Source: Paraburkholderia sp. FT54 (GTDB lineage Bacteria > Pseudomonadota > Gammaproteobacteria > Burkholderiales > Burkholderiaceae). Taken from it: DNA of 64,000 bases. The stretch is from the NCBI RefSeq assembly GCF_031585635.1, contig NZ_CP134195.1, positions 3,968,001 to 4,032,000 on the forward strand, in the 5' to 3' direction. Of the stretch, positions 36,782-46,295 are shown piece by piece (the stretch's first letter is position 1; every line of letters begins with the position of its first letter). The translations under genes were made by a program, and so were the position numbers. The notes beneath the pieces are model-generated. The model was not told the DNA's origin and searched no databases. It worked only from the letters and a program-made list of their open reading frames with translations.

Positions 36782-37426
36782 ATGAAAGTCACCTTGATCC
36801 CCGTCACGCCGTTCCAGCAGAATAGTTCGCTGCTCGTTTGCGAGGCAACCGGACGCGCGGCCGTCGTCGATCCGGGCGGCGACCTTGACATCATCCAGGG
36901 CGAAATCGCGCGGCAAAACGTGACGGTCGAAAAAGTTTTTCTGACGCACGGTCACATCGATCACTGCGCGGGCGCGAAGACGCTGGCCGCGCACTACGGC
37001 GTGCCGATCGAAGGCCCGCACCCCGACGAACGGTTCTGGCTCGACAAGCTGCCGGACCAAAGCACGCGCTTCGGCTTTCCGGCCGCCGAAGCGTTCGAGC
37101 CGGATCGCTGGTTGCAGAACAGCGAGACCGTGCAGTTCGGCGACGAAACGCTCGAGGTCTATCACTGCCCGGGCCACACGCCGGGCCACGTGGTGTTCTT
37201 CAGCCGCGCGCATCGGCTCGCGCTGGTGGGCGACGTGCTGTTCGCCGGCTCGATCGGGCGCACGGATTTTCCGCGCGGCAATCACGCGGACCTGGTGCGC
37301 TCGATCCGCGAAAAACTTTGGCCGCTCGGCGACGACGTCACCTTCGTTCCGGGCCACGGTCCCACCTCGACGTTCGGCGCGGAACGCCGCACCAATCCGT
37401 ACGTCGCCGACGGAGTCGAGGCATGA
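36782..37426 (+). CDS. MBL-fold hydrolase (glyoxalase II-like, YcbL type)
   Basis: A 214-residue metallo-beta-lactamase-fold protein. The metal motif is [10 protein letters not shown] (HxHxDH), with later ligands in [27 protein letters not shown] and PGHGPTS. The short length without the C-terminal helical domain of GloB matches YcbL-type hydroxyacylglutathione hydrolases. Its stop overlaps the start of the exonuclease gene (ATGA), so they are coupled. Substrate is unproven. Confidence 0.9.
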   Translation: MKVTLIPVTPFQQNSSLLVCEATGRAAVVDPGGDLDIIQGEIARQNVTVEKVFLTHGHIDHCAGAKTLAAHYGVPIEGPHPDERFWLDKLPDQSTRFGFPAAEAFEPDRWLQNSETVQFGDETLEVYHCPGHTPGHVVFFSRAHRLALVGDVLFAGSIGRTDFPRGNHADLVRSIREKLWPLGDDVTFVPGHGPTSTFGAERRTNPYVADGVEA

Positions 37427-38052
37427 GTAGCGAAATCTACGTGAGCACCGATATCGAAGCGGACGGCCCGATTCCCGGTCCGCATTCCATGCTCAGTTTC
37501 GCCTCTGCCGCCTACACCGAAGACAAGCAGTTGATCGCCACCTTCTCGGCCAATCTCGAGTTGCTCGAGGGAGCCAAGGCGCATCCCGTGCAGGAAGCGT
37601 GGTGGAAGACGCAGCCCGAAGCATGGGAAGCCTGCCGCAAGGACTTGCAGACGCCCGAGGCCGCGTTGACGGCGTACGTCGCCTGGGTCGAAGCGCTGCC
37701 GGGCAAACCGGTGTTCGTGGCAATGCCGGCCGGCTTCGACTTTACTTACATGTTCTGGTACATGATGCGGTTTGTCGGCCGCTGTCCGTTTTCGTGGTCG
37801 GCGCTCGACATCAAGACGTTGGCGTTCGCGATGACCGGCCTGCCGTACCGCAAGAACATCAAGCCGCGCTTCCCGAAACACTGGTTCGACGAACATCCGC
37901 ATACCCATGTCGCGCTGGACGACGCGATCGAGCAGGGCGCGCTTTTCTGCAACATGTTGAAGGATCTGCGCGCAAGTCACGCGATCACGCTCGTACCCGG
38001 TAAAGATGGGGACGGCACAGGGCAAAACGCCGCTGAGGAACCGGCAAATTAG
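37423..38052 (+). CDS. DEDDh-type 3'-5' exonuclease-like protein
   Basis: A protein of 209 residues. [20 protein letters not shown] carries the first Asp-Glu pair of the DEDD fold. [10 protein letters not shown] gives the second acidic site, and [13 protein letters not shown] gives His plus the last Asp. It is probably a soluble exonuclease acting on DNA or RNA ends. It is translated from the ATG that overlaps the MBL gene stop. Confidence 0.85.
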   Translation: MSSEIYVSTDIEADGPIPGPHSMLSFASAAYTEDKQLIATFSANLELLEGAKAHPVQEAWWKTQPEAWEACRKDLQTPEAALTAYVAWVEALPGKPVFVAMPAGFDFTYMFWYMMRFVGRCPFSWSALDIKTLAFAMTGLPYRKNIKPRFPKHWFDEHPHTHVALDDAIEQGALFCNMLKDLRASHAITLVPGKDGDGTGQNAAEEPAN

Positions 38053-38142
38053 GTAATCTCCCTCGTCGAACCCGTTTTACATTGCGTTTCGTTTTCGCGC
38101 CCTCTACCATGCGTTGATACGGCGACGCAAACGGAGGCGCAG

Positions 38143-38601
38143 TTGACACTCGATACGTTCTCTCAAAAAATCCTGCGCCTTCTGCAGCTCGACGCACGCC
38201 GCTCGGTGCAAGAAATTTCCGACCAGGTTGGCCTGTCGAGCACGCCATGCTGGCGGCGCATCAAGGACATGGAGCAGTCGGGCGTCATCCAGCGCTATAC
38301 GGCGCTGCTGGATCGGGAAAAGCTCGGGCTGCACGTGTGCGCCCTCGCCCATATTCACCTCACGCGGCACACCGAAGGCGGCGTGGAACAGTTCGAACGG
38401 GAAATCGCCACCTGCCCGGAAGTCACCGAGTGCTACAGCACGACCGGCGAATCCGACTACATCCTCAAGATCGTCGCGCCGGACATCAAGGCGTACGACA
38501 GTTTTCTGCACGAACGCATCTTCAAGATTCCCGCTGTTGCGCAGGTTCGCACAAGCGTCGTGCTGCGCGAAATCAAATTCGATACGCAATTGCCGCTGTG
38601 A
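38143..38601 (+). CDS. Lrp/AsnC family transcriptional regulator
   Basis: A 152-residue regulator. The N-terminal HTH reads ILRLLQLDARRSVQEISDQV then GLSSTPCWRRIKDMEQSGVI, and the C-terminal RAM domain includes CYSTTGESDYILKI. It starts with TTG at 38143 behind GGAGG at good spacing. It would bind an amino acid or related effector. The neighbours give no clear target. Confidence 0.92.
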   Translation: MTLDTFSQKILRLLQLDARRSVQEISDQVGLSSTPCWRRIKDMEQSGVIQRYTALLDREKLGLHVCALAHIHLTRHTEGGVEQFEREIATCPEVTECYSTTGESDYILKIVAPDIKAYDSFLHERIFKIPAVAQVRTSVVLREIKFDTQLPL

Positions 38602-38657
38602 TCCGTTGATGGCTTGACGACGCCCCTCAGCGGCATGCTCACGCGGCGCCGCGGGCG

Positions 38658-39911
38658 TCAGGTGGCGCTGTGCGGTTCCGCGGCCTTCGCACGTTCTTCA
38701 ATCGCCTCGCCGGCTTTTGCGCCGAGCGCCGCCGAATCGACTTCGGCCGGCACCGCGTCCAGTTCCTGTAGCAGGTCCACTCTGCGCGCTCCCAAGCGAG
38801 CCTTGAGCGCCGCTAGATCCACGCGCCCAAGCCGTTGCGCTTCGCCGTCTAACGCGCGCGACGACGGTGCGCCCGGCAGCACCACATCGACATCCAACCC
38901 CGTGCTCAGGTAGTGGATATTCACCGCCGCCGCCTTCACGCCATAAGCAGCCAGCGCGGCGTTCACGTCCGCGACCACTCGTTCGCGGGTCGGCAGATCG
39001 ACCGGCGGATGCGCAAGCGCATCGTTCTCGGGATCGACATGAATCAACGCGTCGAGCACGCGGCTGTCCGTCAGCACGCGCAGACGCGCCGACTCGGCAA
39101 TGTAGTGCCCTTCCGATACCGAGATCAGCGGATCGACCAGAATGTGCGCGTCGACGAGCGCGAAGTCGCCCATCTTGCGCGTGCGCATTTCGTGCACTTC
39201 GCGCACGCCGGGCGTCGAGAGCAGGAGCGCGCGCATGTCGCCGGTGGCTTCGTCGTCGAGCGCGCGGTCGGAGAGATCCTGCAGCGCGTCCCAGCCGAAC
39301 GTCCAGCCCATGCGCGCCACCATGAAGCCGACGATCGCCGCGGCAATCGGATCGAGCAGCCGCACCCCGGCGAGGCTGCCGACAATACCGATCGCGACCA
39401 CTAGCGACGACGCCGCGTCGGAACGCGCGTGCCACGCATTGGCCACCAACATGGCGGAACGCACGCGTTGCGCTTCGCGCAGCATGTAGCGAAACAGACT
39501 CTCTTTGGAAATCAGCACCAGCACGGCGACTGCGAGCGCACTCATATGCACGGCCGGGATGTTTTGCAAATCGGCGAGACGCGTTCCGGCTCGCCACAAC
39601 ATACCGACGCCTACCGCGATTAGAAGCGCGCCCAAAAATAACGACGCCACGGTTTCATAGCGGCTATGCCCGTAATTGTGATCCGCGTCGGGCTTGGCCC
39701 CGCTGTGCCGATTGGCAATCAGCACGACAAAATCGGAAATCAGATCGGCAAGGGAATGGACGCCGTCCGCAACCAATGCCTGCGAGTGAGCAAACACCCC
39801 TATGACAATTTGCAGCGTCATCAATACTGTATTGAGCGCAATACTGACAAAGGTACTTTTGCGCGCAACGCGATGTTTTTCGGCGGATTGGGCAGCGGCG
39901 GTGGCAGGCAT
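38658..39911 (-). CDS. cation diffusion facilitator (CDF) transporter
   Basis: An inner-membrane metal/proton antiporter of 417 residues. The first membrane helices contain VADGVHSLADLISDFVVL, which carries the HxxxD metal site; the matching site in a later helix is HARSDAASS. The six-helix membrane part is followed by a long cytoplasmic domain of about 200 residues with two ferredoxin-like regions. This is longer than usual CDF tails. Zn, Fe, Co or Mn is possible; I cannot tell which. The gene is monocistronic. Confidence 0.92.
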   Translation of the reverse strand: MPATAAAQSAEKHRVARKSTFVSIALNTVLMTLQIVIGVFAHSQALVADGVHSLADLISDFVVLIANRHSGAKPDADHNYGHSRYETVASLFLGALLIAVGVGMLWRAGTRLADLQNIPAVHMSALAVAVLVLISKESLFRYMLREAQRVRSAMLVANAWHARSDAASSLVVAIGIVGSLAGVRLLDPIAAAIVGFMVARMGWTFGWDALQDLSDRALDDEATGDMRALLLSTPGVREVHEMRTRKMGDFALVDAHILVDPLISVSEGHYIAESARLRVLTDSRVLDALIHVDPENDALAHPPVDLPTRERVVADVNAALAAYGVKAAAVNIHYLSTGLDVDVVLPGAPSSRALDGEAQRLGRVDLAALKARLGARRVDLLQELDAVPAEVDSAALGAKAGEAIEERAKAAEPHSAT

Positions 39912-40083
39912 CTCTGAAGCGGAATGAAAAGTTCAATCCCGACATTCTACCCGCCGCATCTCGAAATGCGCGGAAGGCACCGAAAAAAACCTTTTAAATC
40001 AGCCTCTTATCTAAACGAAAAGCATTCGCGTTCAAGTCGGGCGGAGTCCGTGCGACAGAAAACCACGACATGGGTCGCGGCAA
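39912..40083. other. intergenic region
   Basis: Short AT-rich stretch downstream of the H-NS gene terminator and upstream of the CDF gene, presumably holding the CDF promoter. Nothing else was recognised. Confidence 0.4.
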
Positions 40084-40115
40084 TAAAAAAACCGCGCCCT
40101 CGACGGTACGCGGTT
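40084..40115 (-). terminator. terminator of the H-NS-like gene
   Basis: Minus-strand stem AACCGCG/CGCGGTT followed by TTTTTT, about 90 bp after the stop codon of the H-NS-like gene. Confidence 0.75.
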
Positions 40116-40205
40116 CTCTCCTGCAATGGCAGACGCGATAAGGGCATCTGATCGAAGCTAATCGTATTACTTGATGGCCAGAAGCTTTACCTGCTGGCCG
40201 AAGCA

Positions 40206-40508
40206 TTATTTCTGGATCAGAAACTTCTCACGATCCAGACCTGCGATCCAGCGCGGCGGCTTGCCACGGCCAGACCACGTGCTGCCGCTATCCGGGTCGC
40301 GATACTTCGGTGCGACACCTGCGCGCGGACGCGCGGCTTTAGCACCCTTGGCGGCGCGACCGCCCCCGAGTTCTGTCAGAGAAATGCCGTAGTCGGTCAT
40401 CTTCTGCTTGATCTCATTCAACACTTCCGCGTATTCGCGCGACTTCGCTTCTTCGATCTGCTTTTCGAGCTTCTCGCGCTGGGCGAGTAGTTCCTTGTAG
40501 GAAGACAT
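40206..40508 (-). CDS. H-NS histone-like family DNA-binding protein
   Basis: A 100-residue nucleoid protein of the BphA/H-NS type common in Burkholderiaceae. The N-terminal coiled coil (KELLAQREKLEKQIEEAKSR) mediates oligomerization. The C-terminal DNA-binding motif is YRDPDSGSTWSGRGKPPRWI, which includes the conserved TWSGRGxxPxW loop that reads AT-rich minor grooves. The ATG at 40508 follows GGGAAC. It may silence AT-rich acquired DNA such as the element described here. Confidence 0.93.
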   Translation of the reverse strand: MSSYKELLAQREKLEKQIEEAKSREYAEVLNEIKQKMTDYGISLTELGGGRAAKGAKAARPRAGVAPKYRDPDSGSTWSGRGKPPRWIAGLDREKFLIQK

Positions 40509-40904
40509 AGGTTCCCTTTGTGGTTTGGATAAATGACTGCCAGTCTTAAGCCAGCTTGCCCTTTGAAGGTTGATCATGCCTCGGAATTTGATGGCGAGAT
40601 TAACACAAAATAGAAAGATTACAAAAGCGGAAGCGTTAAATTAATCCCAATTCGTTTCAAAAAATTTCCAGCCGCCACCGTGTTACACCACTCCCTTTCA
40701 GATAACTGATTTCGCATTTTGCTGAAAACGCGGTTGACATCAGTAATTATGGGATTAACTATCAAAAAATGAAAATTAAGAACGCAATCCGACAACAACA
40801 TTTCACGCCATGAGAGCTTTATCGTGAAACGTCGTAACATATTGCGAGAGGCGTTCTGCGCTGCTATTACGCATGCGTGTTTTCCCCGAACGGCACCAAA
40901 AAAA
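40509..40904. promoter_or_regulatory. AT-rich region upstream of the H-NS-like gene
   Basis: About 400 bp of unusually AT-rich sequence for this chromosome. It probably includes the H-NS promoter and possible autoregulatory sites. A plus-strand TTGACA at 40734 is followed 17 bp later by AACTAT, but no gene lies downstream in that direction. Confidence 0.4.
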
Positions 40905-41567
40905 CTAATTCACGTAGCGCTGCATGCAGGCTTCGAGCGCCGCGTACAAGGTTTCGGTATTGGGTTTGGCGTCGTCGAACGCAAACCGGCTGCGCACACC
41001 GTTCAGTTTCAGATCCGCGCCATATCGATCGACGCCGACGAGTTGAAATTCGCCCGTGCTGCCGCAGCGGCTGGCGAACTGCGCAATGAACGTGTTCTCT
41101 TCATCGAAACCGAGTGGCGGCAAAGGATCGAGTTCCGCGCCGGCGAGCCACCCCATCGCGCCGAAGCCGCCGATATAACGCAGCCGCTCGAGCCTCATTG
41201 CCCAGAACGTGAAATCGCCGAGCACGAGGTAGCGTTCCGCGTCCGGGTGATAGCGCAGATAGCGCTGTACGACCTCGGGCGTCGAATCGACCGGCTCGAA
41301 GGTGCCTAGCAAGGTGACACGCTGGCCGCTCAGCACGTCGCCGTCGGGTGCGTCGACCGCCAGAAAACCGGCGCGCGGGTCGGCGTGCAGGTTATGGGTA
41401 TGCTCGGCGAGCCGGCTGACCAGGATCGTCGGACGATGTCGCGAGTCCGGCGCGAACGGCAGCACGGACGGATAAGGAAAGCCTTCCGGCTGGCGCGCGT
41501 GAGTGGCCAGCGTGCCGACAGCAGCTGTGTGCAGCAGATGCAGTGGAGCGTGAGCGGGAATATTCAC
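40905..41567 (-). CDS. HugZ-like pyridoxamine 5'-phosphate oxidase-fold protein
   Basis: A 220-residue protein with the split-barrel flavin/heme-binding fold. The N-terminal part reads AAVGTLATHARQPEGFPYPS and LVSRLAEHTHNLHADPRAGF, the CREG/HugZ pattern. A C-terminal DUF2470-like domain follows (LYAALEACMQRYV at the end). HugZ proteins degrade heme, but the family is broad and heme use is not shown here. A GTG start at 41567 follows GAGGAA. Confidence 0.85.
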   Translation of the reverse strand: MNIPAHAPLHLLHTAAVGTLATHARQPEGFPYPSVLPFAPDSRHRPTILVSRLAEHTHNLHADPRAGFLAVDAPDGDVLSGQRVTLLGTFEPVDSTPEVVQRYLRYHPDAERYLVLGDFTFWAMRLERLRYIGGFGAMGWLAGAELDPLPPLGFDEENTFIAQFASRCGSTGEFQLVGVDRYGADLKLNGVRSRFAFDDAKPNTETLYAALEACMQRYVN

Positions 41568-41763
41568 GTGCGCGTTCCTCGATAGATGAGCAGCGATTCA
41601 CAAACGGCAAGCGGACCGCAAACCGCGCAACGCCTGTCACGCCCGCGCCGAACAATCGCAAGTGTGCGGGTTCCGTTCTCCAAGCATAAGACAGCATGCT
41701 TCGTTAGAATCGGAAATTCGCTTTCCACGCACTTTCCCCCGCGTCACCCTCCTTGAGATTTCT

Positions 41764-42975
41764 GTGTCAGACCGCTCTTCCGATTTCGCCGCCCTTCCCG
41801 CCGCTCACCGCGACCTGTCCGATACCGCCCGGCAGCGAGCCCGTATCGCCACGATGGCGGTGTTCTTCATCGCCGGCATGATGTACGCGTCGTGGGGGGT
41901 ACATGTACCGACGGTGCGCGACCGTTTCCATCTGAACGCCGCCATGCTCTCCTTCGCACTGTTCGCCGTGGCGGGCGGCTCGATCGGCGCGATGGCGGCC
42001 AATGCTTCGTGGATCGCGCGGGTCGGCACGCGCCGCGCCTGCCTCACCGGCGGCCTCGTGATGGCGGTGTGCGCGGCGCTGATTCTGGTCGTGCCCACAT
42101 ACTGGCTGCTGCTGGTCGTGCTGGCCACTTTCGGCGCGGGCATGGCCACGCTCGATGTCGCGATGAACGCCGAGGCCAGCGCCGTCGAGAAAGCGCTCGG
42201 CAAGCCGATCATGTCGTCGTTGCACGGCATGTTCAGCGTCGGCGGGATGTTCGGTGCGGCGGTCGGCGGCGCGCTGCTGTCGCGCGGCATGGCACCGGCC
42301 GTGCATCTCGTGCTGGCTGCCGCGGTCAGCGCGCTCGTGCTGATTGCCGCCTGTCCTTCCGTGCTACCGCACGTGCCGCACGCCGATCACCCCGACTCCG
42401 CCACACCGCGCGCCAACCGCTGGCGCTCGCCGGCGTTGTGGGCGCTCGGCGCGATGGCGCTGGTCGCGCTGATCGCCGAAGGCGCAATGTACGACTGGGC
42501 CACCGTCTATATGCGCGACGTCGTACTGGCTACGCCGGCGCTCGCGAGCGCGGCCTACGCGGCGTTCTCCGGCGGCATGGCGGCCGCGCGGTTTGCCGGC
42601 GACGCGGTGCGCGCCCGCTTCGGCGCGCCGCAACTGGTGATGGCGAGCGCGACGCTCGCCTGTGTCGGGATGGTCGGCGCGCTGTTGCTGCCGAATCCGG
42701 TCGTCGCGCTGATCGGCTTCACGCTGATGGGGCTCGGTCTGGCGAACATGATGCCTGTGCTGTTCGCGGCGGGGGCGAACGTCAAAGGTATTCATGCGGC
42801 GGAAGGACTCGCGCACGTCGCGGGCCTGGCGTATTTCGGGCTGCTGCTCGGGCCGGTGATCATCGGCGCGGTAGCGCAAGTGACCAGCTTGCCGATCGGG
42901 TTGTCGGTGGTCGCCATTTGTTCCGCACTGATCGCGCTCGTGGGTCCGAAGGTGTTGAGGCGTTTGAAGATCTGA
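41764..42975 (+). CDS. MFS transporter (YbjJ-like)
   Basis: A 403-residue 12-helix major facilitator. Helix 1 contains AVFFIAGMMYASWGVHVPTV. The central loop lies near HVPHADHPDSATPRANRW and the second half starts at LWALGAMALVALIAEGAMYD. The GMMYASWGVHVP and EGAMYDWATVYM motifs resemble the YbjJ/fucose-permease-like branch. The GTG at 41764 is preferred; further upstream sequence looks non-coding. The substrate is unknown. Confidence 0.88.
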   Translation: MSDRSSDFAALPAAHRDLSDTARQRARIATMAVFFIAGMMYASWGVHVPTVRDRFHLNAAMLSFALFAVAGGSIGAMAANASWIARVGTRRACLTGGLVMAVCAALILVVPTYWLLLVVLATFGAGMATLDVAMNAEASAVEKALGKPIMSSLHGMFSVGGMFGAAVGGALLSRGMAPAVHLVLAAAVSALVLIAACPSVLPHVPHADHPDSATPRANRWRSPALWALGAMALVALIAEGAMYDWATVYMRDVVLATPALASAAYAAFSGGMAAARFAGDAVRARFGAPQLVMASATLACVGMVGALLLPNPVVALIGFTLMGLGLANMMPVLFAAGANVKGIHAAEGLAHVAGLAYFGLLLGPVIIGAVAQVTSLPIGLSVVAICSALIALVGPKVLRRLKI

Positions 42976-43286
42976 CACGAAGGCGCGCCGCGCGCATGCG
43001 ATTGAACTCGCCATACACCGACAAAATCCATTCGCGCCTACGCAAACGATTGCGCAGACGCGCGGCACCATGAAAGTAAGGACTCGCGAGCGTCGCGTCG
43101 ATTTCTCGCATGGCATTGGCCGCGTTGAAACCGTGGCCGACCGGCGCGCCATGCACCGCTGATGACGGCGCGTCGAGCAACAGATTCCCGGCGATCCAGC
43201 GGCGCCACGCGTCGTCCAACGAACGGGACACAGTGGTCACGGCAGTTTCTCCGAGCAATGGGGAGCCGCAAAAGAATCAGCAAAAG
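42976..43286. other. intergenic region, no gene seen
   Basis: About 310 bp between convergent genes. No convincing gene was found; the terminator at 43287-43323 lies at its right edge. Confidence 0.4.
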
Positions 43287-43323
43287 AAAAGGCACGCGAG
43301 CCCCGCGGCGCGCGTGCCTTTTT
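43287..43323 (-). terminator. terminator of the LivJ-type gene
   Basis: Stem AAAGGCACGCG/CGCGTGCCTTT (11 bp, perfect) with T runs on both sides, between convergent genes. It ends the minus-strand binding-protein gene about 50 bp after its stop. Confidence 0.8.
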
Positions 43324-43370
43324 GCATGCAACCGAAGACAGCCGATACGCTGCCTTCGGTCACGCGATTT

Positions 43371-44516
43371 TTACATCTTCACTACGTCGAGCAGCGTCTT
43401 CTTGCCTGCCTTGTAGTTGTACAGCGAGATCACGCCGTGCTGAAGGTCGCCCTTCGAGTCGAACGTGGTTTCGCCGATCACACCCTTGTAATCCGTGCTC
43501 GGCATTGCTGCCAGAATCTTCGCCGGATCGGTCGAGTTAGCACGCTTCATAGCGTCGACGATGATATACACAGCGTCATACGTGAACGGAGCGTAGATCT
43601 GGATCGGCTGACCGAAACGCTTCTGATACTTGGCGAGGAACGCTGCGCCGCCAGCCATCTTCTCGAGCGCCATACCGGCTTCCGAGCAGACGATGTTGTC
43701 GGTTGCGTCGCCAGCCAGGTCCGACAGCTTGTCGGTACACACGCCGTCGCCTGCCAGCACCTTCGCGCGCAGGCCGAGCTGCTTGGCTTGCTTGGCGAAC
43801 GGGCCGCCGGTGGCGTCCATGCCGCCGTACATGATCGCGTCCGGGTTTTCGCCCTTGATCTTCGTCAGAATCGCGCGGAAGTCGACAGCCTTGTCGTTCG
43901 TCGCGTCATGCGACATCACGTTCAGGCCCAGCGACTTGGCGGTCTTTTCGAATTCGTTTGCGAGACCCTGGCCGTAAGCGGTCGAGTCGTCGACGATCGC
44001 GACGCTCTTCACTTTCAGACCCTTCGCTGCGTAGTTAGCCAGTGCCGGACCTTGTTGCGCATCGGTCGCCACGACGCGGTACGTCGTCTTGAAACCTTGT
44101 TGCGTGTAGGCCGGGTTCGTTGCCGACGGCGAGATCTGCACGATGCCAGCATCGCTATAGATCTTCGAAGCCGGGATCGACGTGCCCGAATTCAAGTGGC
44201 CGACCACTGCGACGACCTTGTCGTCGACCAGTTTCTGTGCGACTTGAGTTGCCGTGCGCGGGTCGGCTGCATCGTCTTGCGGATCGAGTTGCAGCGTGAT
44301 TTTCTGGCCACCGATCGTCAGGCCCTTGGCGTTGATTTCTTCAACTGCCAGGCGCGCGCCGTTTTCGTTGTCTTTACCCAGGTGAGCGATACCGCCAGTC
44401 AGCGGTGCAACGTGACCGATCTTGACGACCGTGTCGGCTGCCGCCGTTGTTGCCAACGTCGCGAACAGCATCGCCGCAGCGCTGATCGGCAACAGCTTTT
44501 GAATCTTGATGTTCAT
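43371..44516 (-). CDS. livJ: branched-chain amino acid ABC transporter substrate-binding protein
   Basis: A periplasmic binding protein of 381 residues. The signal peptide ends at TTAAAD. The mature start is VVKIGHVAPLTGGIAHLGKD, typical of LivJ/LivK, and the middle contains VVGHLNSGTSIPASKIYSDA. The ligand-binding motif PSATNPAYTQQGFKTTYRVV follows. GGAGAC is the ribosome site for the ATG at 44516. No permease or ATPase genes are adjacent, which is common for Burkholderia livJ. Confidence 0.93.
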   Translation of the reverse strand: MNIKIQKLLPISAAAMLFATLATTAAADTVVKIGHVAPLTGGIAHLGKDNENGARLAVEEINAKGLTIGGQKITLQLDPQDDAADPRTATQVAQKLVDDKVVAVVGHLNSGTSIPASKIYSDAGIVQISPSATNPAYTQQGFKTTYRVVATDAQQGPALANYAAKGLKVKSVAIVDDSTAYGQGLANEFEKTAKSLGLNVMSHDATNDKAVDFRAILTKIKGENPDAIMYGGMDATGGPFAKQAKQLGLRAKVLAGDGVCTDKLSDLAGDATDNIVCSEAGMALEKMAGGAAFLAKYQKRFGQPIQIYAPFTYDAVYIIVDAMKRANSTDPAKILAAMPSTDYKGVIGETTFDSKGDLQHGVISLYNYKAGKKTLLDVVKM

Positions 44517-44939
44517 ATAAGTCTCCAGTTTCGGTCCCAAAAACAACGTAATCGCCCTGTGCCCCCGCTTCCCCAACACGTGTCGCTCAGTCCCGTGGAC
44601 GACCACGCCGGTTGCATCGTTCATGCACTTGGCCAGCACGCTCGCCGGACTGTTTGTGGCAGGCGGCAAACCGTACTTGCGCGCAAGTGTAGGCCATCAA
44701 ATTAATTTGTGGGGCTTTTTTGAGGAAGTGGGATGAACACTAATAGCGTTTATCCAACAGGCGCAGATCGCGGCTGGAGAGAGCGACTGGAAAGCACCAG
44801 CCCATGCGGGTTTCCGCTATGTCGGGCTTTCGTCTAACAGCACGGTCTAAAGCTTTTAGCGTGTTAAACCGTTAATCATCCGAATGGGCTTGGTGCTTGA
44901 AAACGAAGCACGTCCGGACTCCGTCCGGATCGTGCTGGA
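44517..44939. other. intergenic region, promoter of the LivJ-type gene
   Basis: About 420 bp without a supported gene. It must contain the binding-protein promoter on its left side and the end of the nitronate monooxygenase transcript on its right. Confidence 0.4.
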
Positions 44940-46043
44940 TCAGCGTTTGAATGCGGCGATGCGCGCCGCTGCCGCGCGCCATTCGTGTTCGAGTTGGGCC
45001 ATCAGTTCGGCGGCGCCGAGACCTTCGCGGCGGGCTCGGCCCAAAGGCGCGCCCTGGCCTGACCAGAGCGACAGATAGTCGGCGTTGTCCGCGCGGCTCG
45101 CGGTTTGCCGCAACTCCTGCGTCAACGCGTTTTGCACCGGATACGGCGCGATCTTCTGCGCCGCTGCGCTCAAACGCTGCATCAACGGATTGCGAATGCC
45201 GCGCGCATGGCGGCCGGTGATCGCGCGCGTGACCGAAGTCGACGTGTCGGACGTGGACCGCACGCGGGTTTTCCATGCCTGCGGGATCGCGCTCTCCTGA
45301 CAGGTGAGAAACGCGGTGCCCATCACCGCCGCTTGCGCGCCGAGCGCCAGCGCGGCGACGATGCCGCGGCCGTCCATGATGCCGCCGGCGGCGAGCACCG
45401 GCAGCCCGGTCGCGTCGACGAGTTGCGGCACGAGCGCGATCGTGCCGACCAGCGCGTCTTCGAATGCGCCGATGAACGTGCCGCGATGCGCGCCCGCCTC
45501 CGCACCTTGCGCGGCAATCGCATCGGCGCCCGCATCGCGCCAGGCCACGCCTTCGGCGACATGCGTCGCGGTGCCTATTACATATAGACCGTTGGCGTGC
45601 AGGCGGGCAACATCGTCGGCCGCAAGCAGCCCGAACGTGAAGCTCGCCAGCGGCACACGCAACTCGATCAGCGTGTCCAGTTGCGCGCGGAAGTCCGGTG
45701 CGTAGCGTGCGAGCGGAGCGCCCGGCGGCAAACCGAGATCACTGCGCAGCGGATCGATGGCTTCGAGCGCGATACGCACGGTCACGTCGTCCGGCGCGGC
45801 CGGCTCGAGCACGAACAGATTCACGCCGAACGGACAATCCGTCAGCGCGCGAATCGCCGCGACTTCGCTCGCGATCTTCTCGGGCGAGAGCGCCGCGCCC
45901 GCCAGAAAACCGAGACCGCCGGCGTTCGATACCGCGGCGACCATGGCCGGCGTCGTCGCGCCGCCCGCCATCGGCGCCTGCACGACCGGCACGCGCAAGC
46001 CGAAACGCTCCGCAAACGGCGTCACACAACTCCCTTCACTCAT
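44940..46043 (-). CDS. nitronate monooxygenase (2-nitropropane dioxygenase family)
   Basis: An FMN-dependent TIM-barrel enzyme of 367 residues. N-terminal VPVVQAPMAGGATTPAMVAA is the family signature. FGVNLFVLEP follows, then GADAIAAQGAEAGAHRGTFI carrying the FMN-phosphate and catalytic-His region, and LPVLAAGGIMDGRGIVAALA. It oxidizes alkyl nitronates; FabK-like enoyl reductases share the fold but have different gate motifs. AAAGGA precedes the ATG. Confidence 0.92.
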   Translation of the reverse strand: MSEGSCVTPFAERFGLRVPVVQAPMAGGATTPAMVAAVSNAGGLGFLAGAALSPEKIASEVAAIRALTDCPFGVNLFVLEPAAPDDVTVRIALEAIDPLRSDLGLPPGAPLARYAPDFRAQLDTLIELRVPLASFTFGLLAADDVARLHANGLYVIGTATHVAEGVAWRDAGADAIAAQGAEAGAHRGTFIGAFEDALVGTIALVPQLVDATGLPVLAAGGIMDGRGIVAALALGAQAAVMGTAFLTCQESAIPQAWKTRVRSTSDTSTSVTRAITGRHARGIRNPLMQRLSAAAQKIAPYPVQNALTQELRQTASRADNADYLSLWSGQGAPLGRARREGLGAAELMAQLEHEWRAAAARIAAFKR

Positions 46044-46295
46044 GATGGATTCCTTTCCAGTAATGCGCTCGCGACATGAGCGAGCCGATACGCTTCAATG
46101 TACCGAGGCGGCCCGCGCGGGGAAAATGAATTATCGAGAACGTTTCAATCGCCTTACGAGATTTCCGCCGCGTGGAGCCGCGCTGCACGGCGTTTCTTTT
46201 GATGGCAAACTGACCGCCCCGCTTCAGGCATTCAGGCCACTGGCCTTCACCCGGACCGACCTCGCGCAGCCGCGCGCGAGTCAATGGAGAGCAAC

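Noticed and set aside
40734..40762. Good plus-strand -35/-10 pair in the gap upstream of the H-NS gene
   Set aside because: No gene follows on the plus strand; the frames there are antisense to the HugZ-like gene. It may be spurious in AT-rich DNA.
43110..44705. 531-codon plus-strand frame over the LivJ-type gene
   Set aside because: Antisense shadow of a well-supported binding-protein gene.
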